Positions 19,878 to 32,765 of a stretch of 41,086 bases of DNA are shown here, in pieces (the stretch's first letter is position 1; the number at the start of each line of letters is the position of its first letter). The stretch spans positions 91,436-132,521 of the forward strand of contig ML769572.1 of assembly GCA_009733575.1 (NCBI GenBank), written 5' to 3'. Under the pieces are notes generated by a model. It had not been told where the DNA came from. It saw only the letters and a list, made by a program, of their open reading frames with translations, and did not search any database. The DNA is from Gymnopus androsaceus JB14. Taxonomy: Eukaryota; Basidiomycota; Agaricomycetes; Agaricales; Omphalotaceae. The position numbers and the translations under genes are program-made.

Positions 19878-22137
19878 TATCAATATAAAATCCCAGATGA
19901 TTAGCGTGGTTTTGACTATGAGGACCAAGTGAGAGAAGGGATACCGTCAAGAAGTGGTAGTATTTAAGCCGCAGAGAGAGACCTGCGAAAAGCTAAATCT
20001 TCCTTAACTATATACGCATTAATATTGATCATTGATCAAAGAACACTCGCCATATTTGATCTAGTATTTTTCCTTTTTCTTCGCAGAATCGAATCGTATG
20101 ATTCATTTCCCCCAGAGTCATTTTGACAAGATACTATAAGGATATCAGGTAACCATTAACCGTCAGTAGTACTCTAACTTAAATCACCCACGAACTCCAT
20201 TAATTTCGGACTAGGGCAGTTTCCAGTTTCGGGTCGACGTCAGGGTACTTTGAGATGCGACCGATTAATATCAGCCGAACGAAGAATTAAAGAAAGGTAC
20301 CACGAATATAATGATCGACTCGGGAAGTTTCCCTACCGCCCTCGCGGCTGGCGTGGAGTAAGAGGAAGTAATGAACTGAGTGATCTAACCAGAGTGAGTG
20401 TTAAGGAGAATTACAGTATAAGCGCAGATCAGACGAGCGAGAGCCGCCGATAATTCGAGAAATACGAAACGAAGTTACCCGCTTCTTGCTGCGTGTCATG
20501 GGATGCTTTAAGAAGCGTCATCTTCAGAACAATGAGCGTACAGGCACAGTTGAGTCAATATTGTGGGACATGTAAATATGTCCACCAGTGAGCTCCTCGG
20601 TTCATGAGTGGAAGAATCTAAGCAGCGATATAATAGAAGGACGGTACCGATAATGAAGGAGTAGCGGTCCGTAGCCTGAACGTCGTTTGGAAGGAGCTCA
20701 ACGGACCTATCCAACATCCAAACCTATAAATTCGACGTATTCTTCTCATAAAGGAGCTAGCTAACTAGAGCAATCGGAACCGTAAGCTGAACTTCTGAAC
20801 CTGCCAAAGTCCTTCAGTGGGTACCGCCTATCCTGGACGTGGTGGGATACTGCACTGTACGTTCAACTAAGAAAACGTATAGCATTAGTTAGTACAAACC
20901 CCAATCGTAGAATCGTCTCCTGAGAAATGGCAGTAAGACCGCTCGCGGGAGCTAAAAAAGTGATTCGATTCTTCAAAGACGAGAAAAATAGTATAATGAG
21001 ATGATGCCGGAGGATATTGCACCGGATGGCGTACCTGGCCTTTGTAGAACCTGGAAAGAAAGAAGGACACGGAGATGGAGTGTCGAAGTATAAGGTTTTG
21101 GTAACTGGTTAGGCAACGACAGCAGAGGGTAAGTGCGGAAAGTCATAACCAAAGATGGTAACAGACGAAGCTTTGAAGGTAAGGCCACCTAAGTTGACTC
21201 GGAGGACAGGACCAATTGACTGGGAGCAAGTACGAAAGAAAGTGTGAGCGAAGTTGACTTGCAGGGTGTAACTTTGACATCTGATAACGGTATGAGATTT
21301 CCCTTCATGCGTACCGTTAGTTAGGCGTAGACCTCATCCTAATTCTCTAGTACCCCTCAATCTCCGGCGGTGGAACTTGGCTTTATTCCGAGCTACGCCG
21401 CCGAAAACGTCACTGGTTAAGAGTCGAAGAACGTGAATCCGCGAGGAAAGTGCTGAATTTCAGAATCATTAGAAGTTAGAGGACGTATGACTCTTGCGTG
21501 AGCCACCGAGTCATCCACTAGAGGGAGTGAAATTCCGCAGACCAGAAGAACAGAGCAGAAGAGGAAGGCTCGGATCTTTGGAGTCCGAGGGATACGAGGA
21601 TATTTGTATGAAGGAAAGAAACATTCACGAACAAGGGATGGGTAACGAAGAACTCTGTTCGGACCAAACAGTGACCACTGACTTTTGGCATCCCAAGTTT
21701 GACATTGGAGCATAATCCAGCCGAGAATTGAGCACCTACCTTCAGCTGACCTTCAAATTATGGATTCTGTTCCTTAGAGAAATTATCGACATTCGATACC
21801 AGGCTGATTATTGCACTCGCAGATTGGGATTGGATTTGAAAAGAGAACTAGTATTAAGCGCCTATCTACCGGACCGAAATTACCAAATCTACCACTGAAT
21901 CAGCGCCCAACTTGACCTCAACCTTTGACGGCTTCTTCGACGAACAAGGAGATGACGCTACCTTCTCTGTCGTCTGGCACCAGAATCTTCCCATTACACG
22001 ATGAATACCATGTGCTGCTCAATTCTTGGTAGAGTGGAGGGAATTCCAAACTTCGGAATGCTTGCAAGGCTTTACAGGTATTTCTCATTGTAATTCCCGG
22101 TGATCCACGTAAAATATCATCGCCTTTACAGATTTCG
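19878..22137. other. Long stretch without a recognisable gene
   Basis: Several 60-100-codon frames occur on both strands, but none shows a domain and they overlap each other. Around 22080-22135 a GTATTT...TTTACAG segment looks like an intron running into the 22138 frame. This may be a heavily decayed gene or element; I cannot name it. Confidence 0.4.
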
Positions 22138-22986
22138 GTGCCTCTCCTTGAACTGCGACAGATTTATGGTTTTCCTCATCATTCGTCCGGTCTGTTCTTA
22201 CTTAGTCAAGTTTTACACCTCGCAGTGGATTTCCTTAAGTCGCTCGCGGAGCCCGCCACACTTGCTGGGTTCCTAGGTGATAAAGGATTTGGTTCCAGAG
22301 ATGCGACGTCCGTCGCGGTATGCCTTTGTGACACTCGTGATCCCCATCAAGTAGGCGGTGCATCCCAATACTTATTTCAACACCTTGGAGGGCTCTTGTC
22401 AACAGCCTATCACTTATACTTGTGCTATGGTACGTATTCTCATTTAAAAAGAATCCTTGAACAAGGTGGTCCCCCACTACTTTATCCCACGGACGAGTCC
22501 CCTTCCATCAAATTTGGTCAAGGTGACCTTGTAGTGACCGAATCTCGAGGTTACGTGCGTAACGGGAGCTTTGAGGGGATACCGGGGACTTCTGCTCCAG
22601 TGCCAGCTGAACTACGCCAAATGGTAGGATACTTCTCTTCCGGTGACTTGGATGCTTCCATCTTCAACTATACACCTTGCGAACGTAGCGGGCATTCTGT
22701 TGGGCTCCTGGGCTTGGGCGACGGTGGCGACTTTTACGAACGCTTGCCCGACCCAACCCTACCAACAGAGGAGGGTAAAAGCTACACTCTTCCATTTGAA
22801 GAAGTGCCATGTTTCCACTTTCAGCTTGATCGCCGGGCCCACAGTGACCTTCATTTTCTTCTTATTTTAGCTAATTTATTGTTTCAGTTTGTATCTATCA
22901 GCAAGGACTCGAAGGCACCCTACAATCGTCAATTGATGCCTGTAGGTCGCTCGTGTCAGAATTCAACGATTGAGGTAGACCGGTAG
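22138..22986 (+). CDS. Open reading frame of 282 codons, unknown
   Basis: The longest uninterrupted host-like frame outside transposons, ending at TAG 22984-22986. The translation shows no motif I recognise, no clear membrane segment apart from a hydrophobic FLLILANLLFQFV near the end, and no signal peptide. A preceding intron-like segment would join an upstream exon (ending SECLQGFT) to a different frame here. The open frame may therefore be chance. Confidence 0.25.
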   Translation: MPLLELRQIYGFPHHSSGLFLLSQVLHLAVDFLKSLAEPATLAGFLGDKGFGSRDATSVAVCLCDTRDPHQVGGASQYLFQHLGGLLSTAYHLYLCYGTYSHLKRILEQGGPPLLYPTDESPSIKFGQGDLVVTESRGYVRNGSFEGIPGTSAPVPAELRQMVGYFSSGDLDASIFNYTPCERSGHSVGLLGLGDGGDFYERLPDPTLPTEEGKSYTLPFEEVPCFHFQLDRRAHSDLHFLLILANLLFQFVSISKDSKAPYNRQLMPVGRSCQNSTIEVDR

Positions 22987-23762
22987 AAAGTAAAGTCGAC
23001 AGACGTACTGAAGGCGCAAAGACGCAAAACCCATATGAAACAGATCCTGACCGTCCCAACCTTTTATTCTTCTCCGGCTCCTCACAGTCTTTCTTTCTTA
23101 TACCAACTCCAATATCACATACAGGTCTAGGACTAGTAGTAGAATATTCGTACACTGTCAACATCTGCACCAGAGAAGACATGGGCAGAGCCACGGTGGT
23201 CCCAGTAGGAATATGGAATCCCCTCGATCCCAATCCCATGATTTGCCGCAGTTCATTGCACCTCTGGATGCTGAAACTAAGAAGGGCCCGCCTCTCCCTT
23301 GCTCATACAGTTATTGGCCACCTCCGTCTATATTAAATACTATAGCCAGGCCTATATTGATTCGAGGCAAACGAGGATGCACGATGTCAGAGACGCAGAG
23401 GGATGGGACCGAGCAGAAATAAAAGTTGGGGTGGAGATTGCTTGAAAAGGCAGGAAGAGAACGGAGCTCATGGCGCTGCTGCTGCCACGGGGAAATACTA
23501 GCTCGGAGGGCGGCCATAAACAGGGAATCAAAGAGACGGAAGGAAATACAGTTTCGAAATTTGAAGCATCTTACTTAAGTTGTGAGATACTTAGTATGAA
23601 CCTTGAGCTTAAGCTAAGAATAGGAAATGAGAATAGCGCGATTGTAGTAGTCTGTCGGAGGCGCTGAGCACGTTCCGAATCCATTCCCAACCAATTAAAG
23701 GTTGAGATAGAGTAATTTGATTCCGTGATACTGACGAAGCATGAAGATAGCGAACTAATCAT
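22987..23762. other. No supported gene
   Basis: A minus-strand frame at 22898-23239 contains GFHIPTGTTVALPMSS, faintly like the segment after the K-helix of cytochromes P450. No EXXR or heme-binding Cys motif is nearby, so it is not called. Confidence 0.4.
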
Positions 23763-23859
23763 TCCGATATGGTGTAGTGGCTAACATTATCGCCTCTCAT
23801 GTCCAAAATGGATCGCATCTGCAGCGCGATAGCCTGGGGTTCAATTCCCCGTGTCGGAA
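23763..23859 (+). tRNA. tRNA-Glu (CTC) with 25-nt intron
   Basis: Acceptor strands TCCGATA (23763-23769) and TGTCGGA (23852-23858) pair over seven positions with one T-G wobble; discriminator A at 23859. The D arm is GGTGTAGTGGCTAAC (box A). The anticodon stem ATCGC/GCGAT encloses loop CTCTCAC with anticodon CTC at 23796-23798. The intron 23800-23824 follows base 37, the canonical place. T arm GGGGTTCAATTCCCC (box B). A T5 run at 23867-23871 would end RNA polymerase III transcription. The CCA end is not encoded, as in eukaryotes. Confidence 0.95.
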
Positions 23860-23866
23860 TACAAGA

Positions 23867-23871
23867 TTTTT
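23867..23871 (+). terminator. RNA polymerase III terminator of tRNA-Glu
   Basis: Five Ts begin eight bases after the tRNA 3' end; a longer T run (about 23886-23895) lies further on as backup. Confidence 0.75.
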
Positions 23872-26800
23872 GAGCTGCCAACCGATTTTTTTTTTGGCCC
23901 GATTGGAACCAACACTAGACCCCGGCCGACGATTTGACTTTCATCCGTCGGATACGCTCTTAAAGATCAGCTCTTGTTTTCAACCTGACCATCTTAGACG
24001 TTGGATGATCTCGAAATTATTAATGGTTGCCGTGAATACATCATCAGCCTGTTAAAGCCGAGGCTACCAGTACTACTTCTTCTCGAACTTTCCATCCTTC
24101 AACACACCTCTATGCTTCTCATGTTTTCTCCTTCTCTAACCGCATTGGCTCAGCCGTTGTGCTTGAATGCACCGAATTGCAGATACTATTCCGGTGGTAT
24201 GGATGCAAGAAAATCCTGAGCGAAGAATAAAGACAGAGAGTTGAGTGGCCAGGGCCCAGTACGTTCTATTCAGTGATTGAAAAACTAGTAGTAGTATCTT
24301 ATTACTTTCACTTTCACTCTAGTGAGGGACCTCTAGCGGCTGTTAATCCGCATTGCTTCATCGATGCAACAAGCGAGTCACTCACTCGCGCTCTGGCGGA
24401 CATGCACATCTCCTTCGTCATAGAGCGAAAACAGGCTGGAAAGAAAGCATGATGCTAAATTGGACTCCTTTCTTTTCTGCCACTTGCAGTCTCGATATCG
24501 GAGGACATCGCCTCCTTCAACACACTTTCCTTTGCGCCATGGTTCCATTTCGCGAAATCCGGATCTGGTTTGTTGGGCGAAGAGCGTATGATTTTCTAGG
24601 GTGGTACGTCCGTCATTCCCGATCTCATACGACGGATATTCTTATAATCTACTCTAGAACTACCACCGAGAATGGACTCAACTCGAACGCACCACAGTCC
24701 TGTAATGAATGATCCCATGTCCTGGGTCGTTCGACTTACGTTTCATCAACACTGTTCGAGGCTCAGGCTCAATTGCTCACTCCTCTGAAGCCAATTGACA
24801 TGTCATGCTGTACTGAGAGCACGCTGCCATCGCCATGCATATGGTTTAGGGACAGACGCGTTACGGTTAGCCCCAACTCCTCATGTTGCAATCGAGATTT
24901 CGACCCTCAAATCAGAGACTTCGCTAGAGCCTCTACAACTTGTCGGAAGATGCGAGGGAGGAGATACGGCGTATGACTTTTTCCCTCGGAAACAGCTGGT
25001 AGATCTGCTCTATCGGAATCGATTCTAACTTTGCGATTCATAAATGCCGACGTCCTATCTTTACAGGCTACAAGCTGCTACCATCTTTCGGGAGCGCCTA
25101 ACTTCAAGGAATGCCTTTAAACTTGCATTTCGGAGCCTCAGTTACCCGGCGTGACGCGTATTATCCTCCTCTATACCACGAAATATAATGCTTGCAGTTT
25201 CATTGGAGGTTTACGATTATAGTTCCTGCTTCCGATGAGACGCTTGTCGAGAAGCCTGAGTGCAAGAAGAAGACATTTAGGCCCTCGGCTTAGAGATAGG
25301 ATGAATCATAGGAATTGGATTATTCATCCCATCTCGCCTTCCGCTCAGCGTTCAACCCCAGAACCTCCTTTGTTTTTCCGAAACGCGGAACATATCTCCT
25401 TTGCGGCCATCTAAAGTCCACCTCCCAAACCTCCGCTACCCGAGGCTCGCAAGTTCTCATTGGCTTTTGCTCGAGTTTCTTTTGCTTCAGAGGACAGGGA
25501 AGGGAGCGGAGCCTGAGATTGCAGATGTGGCGTGGAGGGTGGGAAATATGGGATGAAAAGGTTAGGAACGGAGGAGGAATGTATAGGAATTTGAAGGGAG
25601 AACGGATATAATTTTGTGCGAAATTTTCATGTAGCTGGTACATTCGATTCAGTAATTGAGAAACTCGCATCTTGTTCACTTTTTCTCCAGTGAATGCGAT
25701 TTCGAATCCGGCCTCGCTATCTGAAGCCTCGATGTTTGGCTATGGATATTGATACCCTCCGCCTGCTCCGCCTCTGCCCTCCGAGTTCGATATCTTTAGA
25801 ACCTCAACGCAACCGCATACGCCCTTATTCTTATTTCTATCTCTTCTAATGGTTCGAGTCGGAGATGCAGGATGCATTTCCCCAATGGTAATCAGTGCAA
25901 ATATCGTTCCTAGTAGAAGAACCTTTTCAGCATGAAAACAGTCCCTCCTCACACTATTCGAGACAAACTTGAAAATGTTGCTGTGTTTTTGTTCGAGTTT
26001 GACACTCGACCGCTCATCGGTTTTTGACAAGTTAAAGTCCATGCTGGCCTGAGTCGACATTGGCAGATGAGATGAGCAGTTTCTGAGACATGTATCCGCA
26101 ATGTTTACTGTTAGATTTTTAGGGGATGCGTATATCGAGAACCATTTCAACGGAGCCCATAGTTCGCCGAAAGCTTCAAGTTTGACGGTTGGAAGGTTCG
26201 CGAACCTACCCTCCCTGTTACTCCTGTATGCAGGCCAGGATATCGACCCCTTCGAGCCTGAATGTATTGCTCGTTACAGTGCTGACCCGGAGGTTCGAAT
26301 TCATCAAGAACTTGACAATCCTCTCTCGCATTCCAACAATCTCCATCCAGAGCTATCCGCAAAAATTCTACAGATGTTGGTAAGTTTCTCCGCGTCCGTA
26401 GCCTGAAATTTGCTTCGTCGTCCGCATATGTAGTACAAACCGACAATGTCGGAGAACTTGCATTGGATGAACGGAATGAAACCGTGAATGTAATCAAAGC
26501 TTCCACAACATCAACATTCTCCAAATACATGCGGAGTTTTAGTGGCCTAGTTCGAGTAAACTAGTACTCTCTTTGATAGAGAGACTACGAAGAAGACGCT
26601 GAAATAGTTGAATTCATGGTTAATGTCCTGGACCTTGAAAACTCTTGGATTATCTGGGAAAAGGTATGAAAGATAGAATCGAAAGCAGTCATCTCAAGAT
26701 TTGCAGTGCATTTCATTGGATTGGTTCCGTCGCAGGGGATTTCCCTGACGCTGTATGTATTAAACTTCATTCTACTGTAGAACAGTTGATAACTTCAACG

Positions 26801-27879
26801 AACGTTTGGGGGGTTAATTGTTGTCTATCACCCTGCTGGTATAATCCTCATTGTTGAATGGTCGCTACTTTGGCTTCCCCAATTGGTCGAATTCGCTGGC
26901 CCTGACACTGATAACTGAGCACGGGCCCAGCCCTTGATATTAAAATTCGTAAGTGCCATGTTCAATTGCGTCTTGGCGTTTGCAAAACGGATCTTTTCAA
27001 TTCTTCGATCCCTGATGAATCTCAGTAAGTTCTTGAGTGGGTAACCTTCGCTCACCCAATGATGAGCGTAGGAAAATCTTCGACGCGTCGAGTGAGCTGG
27101 GCGTCTAAAATTCTTTTTGCTCACCTTTCACGCCGTAGGAGCGCACTGACGGGCTGTTCAAATGCGAGTTAACTAAATGGTATAAGTAGGTCACGGTTAG
27201 TGCCTGTCAGACTGGGGCTCTCAGCCTGCTCACACTGGTCTAATCTATTTTCTTTTGGAACGCTGCAGTGAAAACTAAGTTAAATGAACTACATTTTCGG
27301 ATATACCCATACAGAACCCGAGAAACCCCTGTGGACCTGGAATAGCGCACTTTAGGAACCCGACTTTGGCAAAATTGTCTAGAAGTACCCCTAAATCGCG
27401 TATTTTATTCCTTAAAAATCTCATCCAGGGCCTCTTCCGTTTATCGTCTGTTCAACATACCGCATTTTGAGCAGCCGAACAAGAAAAAATTCGTCACTAG
27501 ACCACCCTCCCCCCGTAGAATGTCGTCTTAGAACGTGTATATTCCTTAACAGGACTAAGTTAAGGAGCCTAAAATTCTTTTGGAAGTCTTGGCGAATTTT
27601 AGAGATTTTTTTCTTTCTTTTGCTTTCAGGCGAGCGATACTTGAAAAAGCGTATTTTAGGCCGAGATTGTAGCGTATCTGGTAAACTCAAACAATTTGCT
27701 AACCCCGCTAAACCCATTTATCCACAGATACTAGTGGCTATGGATGCTGAACAAAGGGGTCGTTTAGAATTCAAGCCTGAGTTCCGATTACGCGGAGATT
27801 CTCATTATGGTAGACCATGAAACCGTTTAAATAATATAAGTAATGTAAGTGTCCTTATCTCTTTCACCCTACTCCCACC
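23872..27879. other. Long stretch without a nameable gene
   Basis: Frames such as 24353-24712 (+), 25320-25679 (-), 25740-26150 (-), 26101-26406 (+) and 27467-27820 (+) are open for 100-140 codons. Some Leu-rich pieces (24001-24219) are faintly like F-box/LRR proteins, but none carries a clear domain and no consistent exon chain could be built. The right part (27130-27870) reads as non-coding. No tRNA, LTR or tandem array was noticed. Confidence 0.4.
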
Positions 27880-29078
27880 ATGGCCCAATCTGGTTTACCT
27901 GACTATCTCTTGGACCCCAATGCTGTACTCAAAGACCAGGTCAAGTGGCGATACGGTGGGTTCATCGATCCACTTTGTCTTAGCTTGAAGACATAATATC
28001 ATCTTCCATAGACAAAGTACCTGACTACACTCGTCTTCGTGCGGACTACGAGCTGGACAAAAAGGTTGAGCATAAACCTGGGACGTTATCGTTCTATGTG
28101 AATAACCTTGTCAAAAAGTATGTCCGATTCCATTCCTGTTGCTAGTACGATTTTTGCTTATTCAAGTGCGTGGACAGCTGGGAAATTGAGGCCTCATACA
28201 AGATTGATGGTCGAGAATGGCGTACCATCGACCCAGACCTCTATAAATTCAAGAGCAATGATGGTCCATGGTTATCCGTCGATGAGATGCTTAAACTTGG
28301 GTATATTTCCTGTTTGAATCACCGTTTTTTCCGTCTCAAAATGCATTGGAAGAACGTACAATGCAGTTATTGGTGAAAGCGAATATTACAGCTCAGAAAA
28401 CTCTAACTTCACAGTTTCACACAAGACGTTCAAGCGTGCGATTCGTAGCTTTGGTTGGGAAGTACTGGAAGTAAGTTGCCCTTCGAGTGTAGTACTTATT
28501 CTCCTCGATCACAGACTCACCATGGTGCTAGGTATATTCTGAACTCCCTACTGTTGTCTTTACCTGGCGTCACTTTGGTGTCTTCCACGGAGCCTATAAA
28601 GGTATGATCTGATCGCAATGTCTACTTGAGAGATAATTTTTTTACAATCTTTCAATCACAGCATACAATAGAGACGGAAACCAGATTGAATCGCAGCCCA
28701 CTAACGAATTAGTAATAACTCATGCAATCCATTTTTCTGCCTCATTAACACCCCAAAATAGTTGGATATTACTGGTATGGGGATCGCACACATGACACCA
28801 GACCTTCGTATCGCATCCATCCATGTTTACAGGCCAGTTGTTCTTTCAATTTAGTGCACACAGATAATTTATTAACTTAATTTACAGCGACCCTGCCGAA
28901 TTGTTCAGACAAATGACCAAGAATGGTATCTCCATCGTGTATGTCATGCACGCAGCCTGTCCTGTCTTTATGCAGCTCATCTATGTGTTACAGTGGAAAA
29001 CTTCCTGACTCTATGAGACCGCAAAAATCGACGTCTACGACAATGGGTGGGAAGTGCCCAATGCTTGGTAAATTATGA
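27880..29078 (+). CDS. Pathogen-related protein (SnoaL/NTF2-like fold), nine exons
   Basis: Homologue of the plant and fungal 'pathogen-related protein' family of small NTF2-like proteins; biochemical role unknown. Exons: 27880-27955, 28012-28117, 28178-28300, 28353-28470, 28532-28601, 28662-28711, 28762-28832, 28888-28938, 28994-29078 (TGA), giving 249 residues with consistent phases. Start MAQSGLPDYLLDPNAVLKDQ matches the family. Other landmarks are PDYTRLRADYELDKKVEHKP, WEIEASYKIDGREWRTIDP, HKTFKRAIRSFGWEVLEVYS, FTWRHFGVFHGAYKAYN, GMGIAHMTPDLRIASIHVY and DPAELFRQMTKNG, with tail GKCPMLGKL. Introns are 49-61 bp. Intron 7 (28833-28887) starts with GC instead of GT. No stop or frameshift was seen; this is the cleanest protein gene in the window. 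Confidence 0.88.
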
Positions 29079-29357
29079 GATGGCGGTCACAAATATGTTT
29101 TATTGGTATATGCAGATGGATCGTCCCCATGTCTTGAGACTTCAAGTTGTAAATGCATGCACTATATAGTTATTCACTTATCTTTCTATTCACCATTTCG
29201 GATATCCGTACAGTACTTCACACTGGTGCAATTATTTAGCAAACTTGCACTGAATTCATTGTCACAATTGTTTGATTGGGGGTGGGCAATTGCACCAAAG
29301 CACCAAGGAGTGACTGAGTGGCACTGACACACCCCGCGCACAAAAATATGTCCACAC
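29079..29357. other. Downstream region of the pathogen-related gene
   Basis: AT-rich and non-coding apart from a 74-codon frame without a domain. Confidence 0.4.
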
Positions 29358-31419
29358 TGATGAGTTAGATTTGTGCTGGGTATGAAAACCAACCAAACAA
29401 CAATCACCCCAATCAGATATAATCCAAAAGGTTTAATTTAATGCGAGGAAGGAGGTTGTCGAAGGTTCCCTCGACTACTAATTGATTTGAAGAGAAAAGC
29501 ACTTGACAGTTGACACAGATAGTGCGCAATGAACAAGGTTTTATATTTGGAGGGAGGTTTTGAAAAGCCAACTAATGTACGACAATGCGCTGAACTAATC
29601 GAGGGGAAAGCAAACACCAAAGCATGGGTCAAGTATGCCGACTCAACAAACGACTTTGCGTATCTCGGGAGCCTTTACGTCGCCGCGCAATGATACTCCA
29701 ACTCTCAGGGATTCCCGCGAGTTACCTAACAAGCTTATACGACTGCCGCGCAAGTCACTCGAGTAGGCGTTTTTAACACACTCAGCGAAGAGCGGGCAAG
29801 GGGTAGAATCTGTTGGTAAAGCTAGGTAACACTCCGAGAAGCTTCCTCCCTAAAACTAGACCAAGCCGACACTTGGGTCCAAGACCTTTCCTAATCAACA
29901 ACGGGCTCGTCGAGGTGCGCACGTTAGGCTCCACCTGCAGTCCTAAGACTGATGTGACCTCTCTTCGAGATAAAAACCAGGAATGCTCGACTTAATAGCC
30001 GGGAAGTAGAATGAACAGCCTCAGTATTATTGAGGTTACAAGAACGCCACCCATTTCAAAGGTTGCAGAGGATGATGCAGACATGTTTGAGCATGTACGA
30101 ATCACTACAGGTCCTAAGATAGAACTGCATTTCAGGTATCAAGTCCAACTTGTTATTCTGAGATAGAATAGCTACCCTTATATACTGAGCGAGATATAAT
30201 AAAATAGGAAAATGAGAGAAACTGAGCAAGATAGGATGAAACAGAGTAAGTAAAATAGAAAAAGATAAATGATGTCCATATATGTGTGTATACTATGGTT
30301 TTGCCTCGACGTTTTCCTGCCTCGTTCATTTGTCTTCCTTGATTGGGTCGACTTTTGGGATTTTTGGTCCGAATCGACTTGAGTCATTTGCCTTTTTCCA
30401 AGACTCGCCAGTTCCTTTAGCAGAACAGCCCTCGGAAGTATTTCTATGTTTTTCCTTGCCAATGGGAGACTGGTTATTATTCCCAGTTCCGCGTGGTCTT
30501 GAGTCTAGATGCATGGTAGCATATGGATCTTGGTAAAACGCTAAGGCTTGGATAGAAACGCTCCTTGGTCCTTCCATGCTCTAGAAGTAGCTACAGCAAG
30601 TGGGTCATGTGGCCATGTTGGATTGCCACGGCTTTCTGTCTGGGCACTTTCTAGCGAGCATCAACTTTGAGGGCACCCATTACAGTACTTCCTCACCTTG
30701 GTCCACCTTGCTTTGTTTAATAAACTTGAGTGTTGTGTAGACTCCTCGGTGAGGTAATTGCGGAAGTGATGCCTCGTTAAGACTTCAATCCCTTGGGTAT
30801 ATCCTTTGATGACCTAGCCTAGTATAACTGGTATGTGGGCTCGTTTATCTGCCTCAGTTAGCAACTTGTTATCCAACAAGCTTGCCTGGCTACACCATAC
30901 CACACATAGGACTTTGATCAAGGTGCACTCACAAAGTTAAGTATGGTACCATTGCGCCTACCATTACTCTGCAACCTCTTGGGTAGAATAGGTCCTCGGT
31001 AGATTTTAACTATCAGCTCGGGCTCACTATAGTTCTCTTATTGACTGTGTTTTGTTACAAACAGAACCTAGGATTATTGGTTCTGCGCAGTTCTAGCCTT
31101 AGCCAAAAAATCGGTGTATCAACACAAAGTTGTTTGTTGAGTCAGCAAAATTGACCTGGGCTTTGGTGTTTGCTTTTCCCCTCAATTAGTTCAGCATGTC
31201 ATTGTACATTAGTTGAATTTTCACAACTTTCCTCCAATACAAACCTTGTTCATTTGCACTGCCTGTGCCTCTGTCGAGTGCTTTCTTTATGAATCAAATA
31301 GTAGTAGAGGGAACCTTTGACAACCTCCTTCCTTGCATCAATTAAACCTTTTGGATTAAATCTGATTGAGTGATTGTTGTTTGGTTGGTTTTCATACCTA
31401 GCACAAATCTAACACATCA
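29358..31419. mobile_element. Element bounded by ~300-bp inverted repeats
   Basis: 29358-29658 and 31122-31419 are diverged inverted copies, starting TGATGAGTTAGATTTGTGCT on the left and, as reverse complement, TGATGTGTTAGATTTGTGCT on the right. They could be long terminal inverted repeats of a DNA element. They could equally be two LTRs (TGTTAGATTTGTG would be a normal LTR start) in opposite orientation. The interior (29659-31121) has only short frames and holds the second copy of the window-start repeat. No target duplication was found. Confidence 0.6.
30818..31120. repeat. Dispersed repeat, copy 2
   Basis: Matches 1-300, with the first ~100 bp in opposite orientation. The join between the two parts here (TTTGATCAAGG around 30915-30925) includes the palindrome TTGATCAA. 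Confidence 0.75.
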
Positions 31420-31724
31420 AGGGTATCCTGGGTAGGGCTTAAAAGTGCAGTTCTATAACTATTGAAAACTGACCACTGCACTGCACTGTAATGTGGTGCA
31501 CATTCAAAAACATTGCACCAGTGCAGCATTTGCACTGCAGTGCAGTTCTTGGTTTTCCAGAATTTAGAAATTCAAATAACCAATAAAAACCAGTGCAAAC
31601 TGGTGGTGCACTGGTGCAATTTTCCATACCAAGTAGTATGGTAAGTTTTTACTTGAGTTGCCATGCTTACTGCTGCAATCCTTACTTACAAGATATACTT
31701 GATTTGCAGTGTTTACTTACTACT

Positions 31725-32159
31725 TTTTGGAATATATGATTGGTATCCAGTCCGGCACTCACTGGCTCCATCTCACTGTTACTCCCACCTCCCAATTTAG
31801 TTATATTCATCCCTTATTTACATTACTTATCTTAGTCTGTACCTACATTCCGGAACCCTTGCATGTTTGCTTTGGGTTCCCTGCCAATTTGAGTTCTTTT
31901 CCTGCCATTGCTGTGTGTCCATCAGGGTCTTAACTCAACACAAACATGTGGCACAGCCCATTCTCACTGTCATTCAGCGAGGTTGCTGTCTTACATTGGC
32001 TGCATTCTCAGCACACTTTTTGTTGTTAGTTGCACTCTCAACACCCTCTTGTTGCTGGCTGCATACTCAGCACCTTACCACTGTTGGCTGCATATTCAGC
32101 ACTTTTATTGGTTGTGAATTCAACATCCTTTCATTAATCCTATCACTACCCCTATTTCA
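31725..32159 (+). repeat. 5' LTR and leader of the gag-only element
   Basis: 31725-31893 aligns with 34576-34724 plus 35459-35477, the MITE-interrupted 3' LTR. The remainder, up to the gag ATG at 32160, includes repeated TGC(T/A)-CTCAGCA-like phrases; the exact LTR end is not fixed. No initiator-tRNA primer site like that at 5583 was found. Confidence 0.6.
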
Positions 32160-32765
32160 ATGGATCTTTCACAATTCAACTATGATCAACTTGATTTTGG
32201 CAATTGCAAGCATTGGGCCACCTATGTTGAGGCTGATCTCAATGCCCATGACCAGCCCAGGCAGCTTGCACATACCATTGATCCTGATCCTCTCAACATC
32301 TGGGCTGACCTTGAGGCTCTTCATAGGCCTACTGGTTTGACCACCTCCATTTCCCTTTGCCGCTTGCTCAATAGAATGAACAAGTCATCTTCTCAGACCA
32401 TAGCTGCTTAGATCTCATCAATCAAAGCTGTCATCTATTCAATGCAGCGTGCTGGTACTATTATCACAACCAAGGAAACTATCATTGCTCTTGTTGATGG
32501 TCTTCCCTCCTCTTATAATCATCTTATTTCTACCATTTCAAAACTTTCACCTTCAGAATTCACTATTGATTACATTATGTTGCTCTTGCTTGGTGCAGAG
32601 ATTTCTCAGCTTGGCAAACAATCCAGTAATCCACACACAGCTCCCAATCCAAATAATGTTGCACTGGCCACCATTGACTCTGAACCTAAATGTCATTTCT
32701 GTGGTCAAACAGGACACCTTTGGATGCATTGCTTTTACTGCCGTGAATGGTTGGGGTGGAAGAAG

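Noticed and set aside
22898..23239. Possible cytochrome P450 piece on the minus strand (GFHIPTGTTVALPMSS)
   Set aside because: Only one short resemblance. No EXXR, no heme-binding Cys loop and no consistent exon chain nearby.
24001..25130. Leu-rich frames suggestive of an F-box/LRR protein
   Set aside because: No F-box motif or regular repeat could be aligned, and frames break repeatedly; too weak to name.
25320..25679. 119-codon minus-strand frame
   Set aside because: Open, but no domain, no supporting splice structure, and an overlapping plus-strand frame of similar length.
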